From the NCBI GenBank assembly GCA_903861055.1, contig CAIOSU010000312.1:1-13007 (forward strand): a stretch of DNA of 13,007 bases, written 5' to 3'. Source of the DNA: an uncultured bacterium. Its GTDB lineage: Bacteria > Bacteroidota > Bacteroidia > Chitinophagales > CAIOSU01. A program made the position numbers and the translations under genes. The notes below the pieces were generated by a model. The model ran no database searches and was not told the DNA's origin. It saw only the letters and a list, made by a program, of their open reading frames with translations. Below are positions 7,101 to 13,007 of this stretch, piece by piece. How positions within the stretch are numbered: position 1 is the first letter of the stretch; each line of letters opens with the position of its first letter.

Positions 7101-9638
7101 ACGGGCAACACGCCTGTTTGTTTTGGCAGCGAAACCTATACTGCAGCGACAGCAGCAGGAGCTTCTGGATATACTTGGAGCGTAAGCGGCGGAGGCACCA
7201 TTGCAACCAATGGCAACCAAACGGTAAATATTAACTGGACTACAGCCGGAACTTGGACGGTTTCAGTTACAGCCCAAAACCAATGTGGTAGTAGCTCAGC
7301 AACAACATACAACGTATCTGTATTGCCTGCAAGCCCACCAACACCAGGCAATATAACCGGTCCGCTGGGTGTATGCCCTGGTTCGGTAACATACAGCATA
7401 CCTACCATACCGGGGGCAACTGGCTATACCTGGACGGTAGGTGCTGCTGGTACTATTACCAGTGGCCAAGGTACCGAAAGCATTGATGTTACTTGGGCTT
7501 CGGCTTCTGGTACATACACCGTTTCGGTAACTGCCGAAAACCAATGTGGCAGCAGCGCCGCCTCATCGGTACAGGTTAACTTAACACCGGGTGCACCAAC
7601 AGGCACTCCAACTATTTCAGGTAATGACTTCCCTTGCCCAGGCCCGCAAACCTACACCGTTGGTGGCGTTACTGGTGCAAGCAATTATACTTGGACGGTT
7701 AGCGGTGGCGGTACCATTCAAACTGGACAAGGCACTGGAACCATTATTATCAATTGGACAGCAACAGGCGGCCCTTACACCATTGAGGTTACCCCTTCTA
7801 ACGCTTGTGGCAATGGCACATCTAATACTTTTGATGTAACTGTTGATGGCCCGCCAGTTTTGGGTGCAGCTGCCATTACTGGCAATAACAACCCGTGCCC
7901 TAGCAGCGAAAACTATACCGTTAGTTCAGTGCCTAACGCAACGGGCTATACGTGGACTTTGAGTGGTGGTGGAACCATCACTAGCGGTCAAGGTACTGCT
8001 ACAGTGGCGGTTAACTGGACTACATCAGGCGGACCATACACGCTAAGCGTAAACGCCACCAATGCTTGCGGAAGCAGTGCCTTGGCAGCAAGTTATAATG
8101 TAACCGTGCAACCTGGCCCACCTACTATTCCTGGTAACATTACTGGTACAAACAGTGTTTGCCAAAATACCAATGGTGTGGCATATACTATAGCCAGCGT
8201 AACCAATGCCACAAGCTATACTTGGAGCGTAAGTGGTGGCGGCACCATAGCATCGGGCCAAGGTACTACCAATGCTACTATCGATTGGACAGGGACACCG
8301 GGTAACTATACCGTTTCGGTAACTGCCACCAATTCTTGCGGCACTAGCACTGCATCAACCCTAAATGTAACCATTACCCCAGGAGCACCCGCTCAACCAG
8401 GCAGCATAACCGGGGCTGCTAGTGTTTGCCCAGGTGTTGAGCCTTACAGCATAGGAGCAGTAACCAATGCAACAGGCTATACTTGGACATTGAGCGGCGG
8501 CGGTACCATCGCAACCGGACAAGGCAGCAATAGCATTACCGTAAATTGGACTACTAGCGGTGGTCCTTACCAAGTAAGCGTAATTGCGACCAATGCCTGT
8601 GGTAATTCAACTGTCCAAACCATTGATGTAACCGTTAATGCAAGTCCAACAGCACCTAGCATTATTACCAGTGGCGATACTATTTGCGAAGGCGAATCGG
8701 CAACTATTACGGCGACTGGTTCAACTGGCGGTGCTATAACTTACAACATCTTTAGCGCACAAACAGGTGGCAGCTCCTTGGGTGTTTCGCCACTAAACGT
8801 TAGCCCTATCGTAACTACTACTTACTATGTAGAGGTAATCAACGATTTGGGTTGTCGCTATAGCGGTGGCCGTGTTCCGGTTACTATTGTGGTATCGCCA
8901 GCACCTGTTGCTCCGGTTATTACGGGCAATAACGGGGGCGTTTGTTATAACGAAAGCGCAACGCTTTCCGCAACCTCGCCAAATTCAACCATTACTTGGT
9001 GGAATGCTGCAACTGGCGGTACGTTATTAGGTTCGGGTACTACCTTGAACACTGGCGCATTAATCAACACCACTACTTTTTATGCCGAAGCCACTAACGC
9101 CAACGGCTGCGGTAGTTTAACGGGTAGGGTAGCGGTTACTGTTAACGTAGCGCAATTGCCATCGGCAATATTAACCAGCGATGCTCCTGACAACAGCATA
9201 TTCATTAACCAAGCCCTTATTGTTACCGTTGAGCCAAGCGACTACACTAGGTACGAGTTTTTCTTGAACGGTACTTCGGTGCAATTGGATAGCATCAACA
9301 CTTGGGGCAGCAGTGCTTTCAACGATGGAGATGTTGTTTCGGTAATTGTAACCGATGGAGGCTGTGTAGGCAATGAAGTGGAATTGACTGTTAGGGTTAC
9401 TGACCTGCCAAATGCCTTTACACCAAATGGCGACGGACGCAACGACGACTTCTTGAAAGGTTTTGAACTGGTAATTATCAACCGTTGGGGCCAAGAGCTT
9501 TATAATGGTTTTGATGGTTGGGATGGCTATTACAACGGAGAACGGGTTTCGCCAGGTACCTACTTCTATATTGTGCGTGTGCCAGATATAACGGACACGG
9601 ATAAGGTATTGAAGGGATCTGTATTGGTACACTATTAA
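4131..9638 (+). CDS. Giant secreted PKD-repeat protein with N-terminal propeller and type B T9SS sorting domain
   Basis: This is a complete 1835-residue protein. The ATG at 4131 is followed by a clear signal peptide (MKMALYYRLG, a hydrophobic stretch, then ALHAQ, with cleavage near residue 29). Residues ~38-410 contain seven blade-like motifs of the form GGYxxTGS...LxxxxxxGxxxW, suggesting a seven-bladed propeller. Residues ~465-555 are an Ig-like module (TGGTLLGTTPL...TTTYYVE). Residues 557-1507 are eleven PKD-like repeats. Two more TGG/TTxYxE Ig-like modules and a third, divergent module follow. The type B sorting domain starts near residue 1759: LPNAFTPNGDGRNDDF, INRWGQELY, GWDG, GTYFYIV, ending KGSVLVHY. 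It is probably exported by T9SS and surface-attached or released. No catalytic motif is visible, so an adhesive, matrix or stalk role is the likeliest reading. The gap to the upstream gene is 95 bases with no hairpin, so co-transcription is probable. No clear Shine-Dalgarno precedes the start. Confidence 0.94.
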   Translation: MKMALYYRLGITSWVLPLLMLCTFALHAQQTTYRINYDISLFDLPGGLVQASSGNVVFAGTNTSFIPISGTLTEVNNIGTVVWSKRYNALSVATDFQDIKRVASGGYIITGSNGSDLMLMRTDAAGNVTWANTYQVASTNSFGNRVIPTSDGGFVVAGSITGADPDGAGALVRQDSTNMYCIKVNSSGALQWGNVFFYTTAFVDDHSLVDVAEVSDGYIFTGSVNESGNDGPTDAVVIKTNTSGARQWSYRYGGGNSQDGSSIRALSGSEVLISGGDNGRPYYIRMSSAGSVTAGSRYSFGFLSFDQAFGTDIVQTNDGNYAMFGTYIGFNVPPVFSAFILKINPSNGSLIFQKYYSPTSTSFLSVSLLPEGIQAADSSYMMISTGFGSGGSGGYDYELIKADKNGLLNNTGCPEANLNLSRASFTPGLSSFTPITTTAVSASALTMVITTPSTTSAVACRTIICNRPEAANSVTATNNNFCPGGSSQINASGTSSNVVYKVYTASTGGTLLGTTPLTVSPIVTTTYYVETEDTANPGCVSATRPSVTITVLPAAPLQPGTISGPNPACPGSQTYTIGAVTNASSYTWSVSGGGTISGSGTSASVNWTTPGTYTVSVTATNSCGTSSARTLSVTVSNPQPAQPGAITGNTNPCPGTEAYSIGAVANATSYTWSVSGGGTITGSGTSASVSWTTSGGPYTISVTATNSCGTSAAQTLQVNVQAGPPTSIGAITGLTNVCVGSQPYSVPAVAGATTYTWSVSGGGSITGGQGTRNATINWTAAGTYNVSITASNGCGSVNATPITVTVAGAPPITPGPITGTNTACTGNQTYTIAAVAGADTYTWSVSGGGSVVSGANSTSFTVNWTTSGTHTVSVTATNACGTSSAATTSVTVSQSVPPVPGAITGLASVCAGSQSYSIATVAGATGYTWAVSGGGSIASGQGTNSIAINWATPGGPYTVTVVATNICGNSSSSDLQVTVLPANPAAPASITGNTPVCFGSETYTAATAAGASGYTWSVSGGGTIATNGNQTVNINWTTAGTWTVSVTAQNQCGSSSATTYNVSVLPASPPTPGNITGPLGVCPGSVTYSIPTIPGATGYTWTVGAAGTITSGQGTESIDVTWASASGTYTVSVTAENQCGSSAASSVQVNLTPGAPTGTPTISGNDFPCPGPQTYTVGGVTGASNYTWTVSGGGTIQTGQGTGTIIINWTATGGPYTIEVTPSNACGNGTSNTFDVTVDGPPVLGAAAITGNNNPCPSSENYTVSSVPNATGYTWTLSGGGTITSGQGTATVAVNWTTSGGPYTLSVNATNACGSSALAASYNVTVQPGPPTIPGNITGTNSVCQNTNGVAYTIASVTNATSYTWSVSGGGTIASGQGTTNATIDWTGTPGNYTVSVTATNSCGTSTASTLNVTITPGAPAQPGSITGAASVCPGVEPYSIGAVTNATGYTWTLSGGGTIATGQGSNSITVNWTTSGGPYQVSVIATNACGNSTVQTIDVTVNASPTAPSIITSGDTICEGESATITATGSTGGAITYNIFSAQTGGSSLGVSPLNVSPIVTTTYYVEVINDLGCRYSGGRVPVTIVVSPAPVAPVITGNNGGVCYNESATLSATSPNSTITWWNAATGGTLLGSGTTLNTGALINTTTFYAEATNANGCGSLTGRVAVTVNVAQLPSAILTSDAPDNSIFINQALIVTVEPSDYTRYEFFLNGTSVQLDSINTWGSSAFNDGDVVSVIVTDGGCVGNEVELTVRVTDLPNAFTPNGDGRNDDFLKGFELVIINRWGQELYNGFDGWDGYYNGERVSPGTYFYIVRVPDITDTDKVLKGSVLVHY
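5799..8651 (+). repeat. Eleven tandem PKD-like coding repeats of ~86 residues
   Basis: The repeats cover 951 codons, averaging 86.5 residues each. The consensus is PGxITGxxxxCPGSxxYxI, then AxxYTWSVSGGGTI, then GxxxxxxxxWTTxGxYTVSVTATNxCGxSxxxxxxVTV, with a short Pro/Ala linker. Each repeat has exactly two cysteines, one in the first strand and one in the NxCG motif. Across the array I count only two Arg (repeats 1 and 3) and no Lys. The 14-mer TGGAGCGTAAGCGG recurs exactly at 5892, 6144, 6399, 6657 and 7176, while flanking synonymous sites differ. Repeat 7 is the outlier, with GAAGTI where the others have SGGGTI. Confidence 0.92.
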
Positions 9639-9652
9639 TCTTGCAACTAGCT

Positions 9653-11536
9653 ATGAAATCGACAACTATCATCATATTGATGCTACTTACCGTAGGTACG
9701 GCTTGGGGGCAATCGAGAAAAGAACTGGCAGATAAAGCCTTTGAACGCAAAGAGTATTATGCCGCCATTGATTTGTATAATAAGCATTTGGAAAAAGACC
9801 GCAACGCTGCCAACAACGGCGAGGTGTACTTTAATGTAGCCGAATGCTATCGTCAAATATTGGAGTATAAAGAGGCTTTGGAATGGTACAATAAGGCACA
9901 AGCGGCCCAATATGAGCAACCCAACTTACACTTTCAGAAAGGTAGGGTATTGCTAAACCTTGGTGAATATAGCGAGGCTAAAAAGGCGTTAGATAAATTC
10001 TTGGAAACGCAGCCAAACGATAAAGATGGACTGCGATTGAAGACCAATGTTGACTTTGCTTTGAGCGTAAAAAACGACCCACCGTCACTGTTTACCGTCA
10101 TCAACGAACAGTTGCTCAATACCTCAATGAGCGATTATGGGGCCTACTATTTTGAAGATAAAGTAGTGTTTACTTCTTCGCGTATGGAAGACAGTGGCAA
10201 CGACAAAACTTACATGGTTGACGGGCAGGGTTTCTCAAACTTCTTTTTGGCTAACTACAACAACGAAGGCAAAACCTGGGATAAGCCAACCAAATTAGAT
10301 GGTATAAGCAGCACCTTTAATGATGGGGTGTTTACATATAGCGCTGATACCAAAATGGCCTATTTTACTCAATGTAGCGGCGAAAAAGGCGAGAAATGCC
10401 GCATAATGCAGAGCAGCTACAATGCTTCTACCAAGTTGTGGAATGCGCCTGAGCCCATTAATTTCCCTGGCGAACAAGTGGAGATGGTGCACCCGACGGT
10501 AAGTAAAGATGGCAATTGGATGTGGGTAGTAAGCCGTAAGGCTGATGGAAAGGGCGGTAGCGACATTTGGCTGCTGGAGCGCCGTGGCCTAGGTTGGGGC
10601 GAGCCTGTAAATGTGGAAGTGTTTAATACCGAGTACGACGAAGCTTACCCCGTGTATTTTAACGATACCACTATTTACTTATCCTCTAATGGTTTTACTG
10701 GCATGGGTGGTTTGGATTTGTTTGTGTCGGTAAAGCGCGATGGACAGTGGACCAAGCCAAGCAACCTAAGGGCACCGTTCAACTCTAATGCCGATGACTT
10801 TTTGATGGTGTTTAACAAGGACAAATCGGAAGGTTATTTCTCGTCAAACCGAAATGGTGGTAAGGGTAGCGATGACGTTTATTCGTTCTTTACAACACCT
10901 ATAAACCTTACCTTGAGCGGCAATGTGAAGGATGTAGATGGTTTAATACCATTGAAAGGGGTGAAGGTTTACCTTACCGGTAGCGATGGCTCATTGGATA
11001 GTACCCTAACCGATGCCAATGGCAACTACAGCTTTGTGCTGGATAAGAATGTGGACTATAAGATAAACGTGAGCTTGCCAGAGTACTTTGGCGATAGTAA
11101 AAAGCTAACTACCCAAGGCGAATTGTATAGCAAAGACTTTTCGAAAGGAACTGGCTACGATTTCGATTTTGCCTTGATGCGAATCCCTAAAACCGAAATT
11201 ACTATCGACGATATTTATTATGACTATAACAGTGCAGTGCTTAGGTCGGAGTCTTTGGGAAGTTTAGATAAGCTAGTGAAGTTGTTGGATGACTCGCCGG
11301 ATGTGCAGGTGCTAATCAATTCGCATAGCGATGAACGAGGCGATGATATGTACAACCTCAAGCTATCGGAGGAACGCGCCAAATCGGTGTTGGATTACTT
11401 AATAAGTAAAGGCATTAATCCAACCCGCTTAACCAGCAAAGGTTGGGGCGAAACGGCCTTGCTCGTAAAAAATGCCCAAACCGAAGAAGAACACCAACAG
11501 AACCGCAGAACCACTTTTAAAGTAGTTAACCAATAA
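9653..11536 (+). CDS. PorE-like T9SS accessory protein: TPR, PD40 propeller, regulatory-like domain, OmpA peptidoglycan-binding domain
   Basis: I chose the ATG at 9653 (627 residues) because it starts a compact signal peptide (MKSTTIIILMLLTVGTAWGQ). An in-frame TTG at 9641 would add only four residues. There is no lipobox cysteine. Residues ~22-140 are TPR helices (KAFERKEYYAAIDLYNKHL, YFNVAECYRQILEYKEALEWY). Residues ~150-410 are PD40/WD40-like blades (HPTVSKDGNWMWVVSRKADG, GGLDLFVSVKRDGQW, YFSSNRNGGKGSDDVY). Residues ~417-505 resemble a carboxypeptidase regulatory domain (LSGNVKD...TDANGNYSF). Residues ~514-625 are an OmpA C-terminal domain with the SHSDERG aspartate and the LSEERA arginine expected to contact peptidoglycan. 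P. gingivalis PorE shares this architecture and links the T9SS to peptidoglycan and PorP. The gene starts 14 bases after the upstream stop and ends 5 bases before the PorP/SprF gene. That fits a periplasmic partner of the same export unit; orthology to PorE itself is not proven. Confidence 0.9.
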   Translation: MKSTTIIILMLLTVGTAWGQSRKELADKAFERKEYYAAIDLYNKHLEKDRNAANNGEVYFNVAECYRQILEYKEALEWYNKAQAAQYEQPNLHFQKGRVLLNLGEYSEAKKALDKFLETQPNDKDGLRLKTNVDFALSVKNDPPSLFTVINEQLLNTSMSDYGAYYFEDKVVFTSSRMEDSGNDKTYMVDGQGFSNFFLANYNNEGKTWDKPTKLDGISSTFNDGVFTYSADTKMAYFTQCSGEKGEKCRIMQSSYNASTKLWNAPEPINFPGEQVEMVHPTVSKDGNWMWVVSRKADGKGGSDIWLLERRGLGWGEPVNVEVFNTEYDEAYPVYFNDTTIYLSSNGFTGMGGLDLFVSVKRDGQWTKPSNLRAPFNSNADDFLMVFNKDKSEGYFSSNRNGGKGSDDVYSFFTTPINLTLSGNVKDVDGLIPLKGVKVYLTGSDGSLDSTLTDANGNYSFVLDKNVDYKINVSLPEYFGDSKKLTTQGELYSKDFSKGTGYDFDFALMRIPKTEITIDDIYYDYNSAVLRSESLGSLDKLVKLLDDSPDVQVLINSHSDERGDDMYNLKLSEERAKSVLDYLISKGINPTRLTSKGWGETALLVKNAQTEEEHQQNRRTTFKVVNQ

Positions 11537-11541
11537 GAGCC

Positions 11542-12450
11542 ATGAAGACCAGGATACTGCTAACTATACTAAGCCTTTTGCCGTTTGTGGGTTATGCCCA
11601 AAACGACGCCCTGTTTACGCATTTTATGTACCATACCAATTTGTATAACCCAGCTACTGCGGGCAATAACGATGGCATTACCGTTGGGTTGTTGGCCCGC
11701 CAGCAATGGGTAGGTTTTGATGAGGCCCCTTCATCGCAGTTGCTGAATGCGTATGGCTACATACCCAAAATTAAGGGTGGCGTTGGCCTAACCGTTGTAA
11801 ACGACATTATAGGTAAGCAACGTACCACCACCGTGCGGTTGGGATATGCCTACCGCCAGCGCCTTGGCGACAGGATGTACCTATCGGCGGGCATTAACGT
11901 GGGCATCGCCAATAATTATGTGCGGGGCAGCGAGTTGCGCTACCAGCAAACCGGCGACGAAACCTCGTTTGACACCGGCATTAGCCAAACCAAGCCAGAT
12001 ATTGGCCTTGGTGTGGAGTTTGCGGGCAAAGGACTAACCGTTGGTGTTTCGTTTTCGCACTTGCAACAATCGCTTGGCAACTCAACGCTTTGGAAAACCC
12101 CTCGCCATTACTATGCTTATGCTAAGTATGATTGGCAGGTGGCCGAAAAATGGCAACTTAGCCCTGCCGTATTTTTCCGCAGTGCAGGTTTTATCTCGCA
12201 AGTGGATGTAAACCTTAATGCTACCTGGAACAAGCGCGTAGTGGTTGGTGCCAGCTACCGCACCACCGATGCGGTTTCGGGCTTATTAGGCGTATATATC
12301 GTTAAAAACGTGTTGGCCAGCTACTCATACGACTTCAATTTTGGCGCGCTGCGCACCAACAATAGCGGCTCGCACGAGTTAACCATCATTGCCAAATTCA
12401 AAGGCTTCCAAGAGAAAGTGTCGGTGCTGAAAAGCCCTAGGTACTTTTGA
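11542..12450 (+). CDS. PorP/SprF-family type IX secretion outer-membrane protein
   Basis: A 302-residue protein with a signal peptide (MKTRILLTILSLLPFVGYAQ) and the family's landmark motifs in order: NDALFTHFMYHTNLYNPATAG near the N-terminus, then LLARQQWVGFDEAPSSQ, repeated amphipathic strands (GVGLTVVNDIIG, RLGYAYRQRLGDRMYLSAG), and a C-terminal SGSHELTI strand with KSPRYF at the end. Length matches the usual ~300 residues. The family forms outer-membrane barrels. In F. johnsoniae, SprF is needed to secrete SprB, and type B clients generally depend on a nearby SprF-like protein. Here it is the last gene of a block carrying two type B clients and sits 5 bases after the OmpA gene, so it is probably their dedicated partner. 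I give no symbol because PorP and the many SprF paralogues cannot be told apart by sequence alone. Confidence 0.95.
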   Translation: MKTRILLTILSLLPFVGYAQNDALFTHFMYHTNLYNPATAGNNDGITVGLLARQQWVGFDEAPSSQLLNAYGYIPKIKGGVGLTVVNDIIGKQRTTTVRLGYAYRQRLGDRMYLSAGINVGIANNYVRGSELRYQQTGDETSFDTGISQTKPDIGLGVEFAGKGLTVGVSFSHLQQSLGNSTLWKTPRHYYAYAKYDWQVAEKWQLSPAVFFRSAGFISQVDVNLNATWNKRVVVGASYRTTDAVSGLLGVYIVKNVLASYSYDFNFGALRTNNSGSHELTIIAKFKGFQEKVSVLKSPRYF

Positions 12451-12466
12451 TTTTAGATTTATGAAT

Positions 12467-12509
12467 AAAAAGAAGAGTCTGCAGCATTTCGTTGTGGACT
12501 CTTCTTTTT
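12467..12509. terminator. Strong hairpin terminator between convergent units, probably bidirectional
   Basis: Bases 12467-12479 (AAAAAGAAGAGTC) pair perfectly with 12497-12509 (GACTCTTCTTTTT), 13 base pairs. The stem extends inward six more pairs (three G-U) to a 5-base loop at 12486-12490. On the plus strand a T run follows the stem, 17 bases after the PorP/SprF stop. On the minus strand the A-rich left arm gives a matching T run, placing the same hairpin ~58 bases after the end of the WG-repeat remnant. Confidence 0.88.
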
Positions 12510-12566
12510 TGGTTTAGCATTGTATTACTTACTTCCCTTCCAAACTCAAGTGTCTTTAAGGTATAC

Positions 12567-12822
12567 TTAACCAAGCTTGTTGCCTTGGTCAACCCAACCC
12601 CATTTGCTATTCAATGCGTTGTCGCCAATGCCTACGGGGCAAATGCCCTCGTTGCAAGCAGCCAGCCAATGTTTATTTAGGCTGTGATACTACTTTGCCT
12701 GACGCATCCACCAAGCCGAATTTGCCCGCTATCCATACACTATGCAGCACAGCGGTGGTTTGGGCCGCAGCGCTTAAACCTAAGAGGACTGCCAATAAAA
12801 AGGCTAAGCTATGGTTCAACAT
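12567..12822 (-). pseudogene. Frameshifted small secreted WG-repeat protein
   Basis: On the minus strand an ATG at 12822 encodes MLNHSLAFLLAVLLGLSAAA-Q, a clean signal peptide. It continues to KFGLVDASGKVV-SQPK, a WG-repeat motif (the family pattern is KWGFIDKTGKVVIPPK), before a TAA at 12673-12675. One base downstream, a second frame reads NEGICPVGIGDNALNSKWG then WVDQGNKLG and stops at 12567-12569. This is the expected next part of a WG repeat (EGLAPV...GKWGFID). An in-frame TAG at 12690-12692 in the second frame and the TAA in the first confine the lesion to about 12673-12690. The change is a 1-base gain or 2-base loss. If repaired it would encode ~85 residues with two WG motifs, very short for the family, so the C-terminus may also be lost. 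A sequencing error is the main alternative. Confidence 0.66.
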
Positions 12823-12904
12823 GTTAGTTGGGGTTGGTTACGCTGTAAAAATACCATGGCGGCAATGGCTTAGCTATACCAATTACTAGGGATATTTTGG
12901 CCCG

Positions 12905-13007
12905 TTAAGGTTGCGGCACGGCTTCCCAAACTTTAAAGTTGCGGTAGGCAAAATGCGTCCATTTCATTTGCCTGAATCCAATTTTGCCGCCGCCCAATAC
13001 CTCGCCA
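12905..13007 (-). CDS. C-terminal end of an unidentified protein entering from the right edge
   Basis: The minus strand is open from the window edge to TAA at 12905-12907 and gives 33 residues: GEVLGGGKIGFRQMKWTHF then AYRNFKVWEAVPQP. The GxIGFRQM...YRNFKVW pattern resembles the last two strands of concanavalin-lectin-like beta-sandwich domains found in secreted carbohydrate-related proteins (DUF1961-like and similar). I cannot assign a family from so little sequence. Codon use and composition match the neighbours. The gene lies 82 bases upstream of the WG-repeat remnant on the same strand and may be co-transcribed with it. Confidence 0.6.
   Translation of the reverse strand, partial: GEVLGGGKIGFRQMKWTHFAYRNFKVWEAVPQP

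Noticed and set aside
5799..8651. Regularly spaced similar DNA words suggesting a CRISPR-like array
   Set aside because: The period is ~255-265 bases, copies differ at codon third positions, and the whole stretch is one reading frame of PKD-like repeats.
9641..9652. TTG at 9641 as the start of the PorE-like gene
   Set aside because: It adds only four residues in front of a complete signal peptide that begins at the ATG at 9653, so the ATG is preferred.
12673..12690. Programmed ribosomal frameshift joining the two WG frames
   Set aside because: The site CCTAAATAAAC is not a recognised slippery heptamer and no downstream pairing structure is evident. Mutation or sequencing error is simpler.
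12492..12889. Plus-strand frames at 12492-12680 and 12614-12889
   Set aside because: The first begins inside the terminator hairpin. Both lie opposite the WG-repeat remnant, whose minus-strand signal peptide and WG motifs are much more convincing.
12823..12904. Minus-strand promoter for the WG gene (TATTTTTA about 30 bases upstream of the ATG)
   Set aside because: It lacks the final G of the -7 box, and the nearest TTG elements have the wrong spacing (about 10 or 26 bases).

Overview
The window comes from a Bacteroidota genome that has a type IX secretion system (T9SS). The evidence is two very large secreted repeat proteins that both end in the 'gliding motility-associated' type B T9SS sorting domain, followed directly by an OmpA-family TPR/propeller protein and a PorP/SprF-family outer-membrane protein. 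Starts lack clear Shine-Dalgarno sequences, as is usual in this phylum. Nothing in the sequence fixes the genus. A free-living or environmental lineage is plausible but inferred.

Layout. Positions 1-12450 hold four plus-strand genes. (1) The 3' part of a giant adhesin (1-4035) has a proprotein-convertase P-like domain, five tandem ~155-residue SprB-type double repeats, Ig/PKD-like domains and a type B C-terminal domain. (2) A complete 1835-residue protein (4131-9638) has a signal peptide, a probable seven-bladed propeller, an Ig-like domain, eleven PKD-like repeats, two or three more Ig-like domains and a type B C-terminal domain. (3) A PorE-like periplasmic protein (9653-11536) has TPR, PD40-type propeller, carboxypeptidase-regulatory-like and OmpA peptidoglycan-binding domains. 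(4) A PorP/SprF-family barrel protein spans 11542-12450. Gaps are 95, 14 and 5 bases with no terminator between genes, so the block reads as one operon. It is closed by a strong hairpin at 12467-12509.

The last ~550 bases are read from the minus strand. They hold the C-terminal 33 codons of a gene entering from the right edge (12905-13007). Downstream of it is a small signal-peptide protein with WG-type repeats, broken by a frameshift (12567-12822). The operon terminator lies between the convergent units and looks bidirectional. The gaps 4036-4130, 12510-12566 and 12823-12904 hold nothing else I can support.

How the genes probably work together. In Flavobacterium johnsoniae, secretion of the type B client SprB needs its neighbour SprF. 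In Porphyromonas gingivalis, PorE (TPR, propeller, regulatory domain, OmpA) associates with PorP and binds peptidoglycan. By analogy, genes 3 and 4 would form an envelope-anchored partner complex dedicated to exporting or displaying the two adhesins upstream. The adhesins would act at the surface in attachment, gliding or matrix building. The family assignments are strong; the dedicated pairing is inferred from gene order. Nothing here amounts to a wholly new system. The most unusual observations are the almost charge-free repeat region of gene 2, the Cys-Cys-bounded double repeats of gene 1, and the broken WG-repeat gene.
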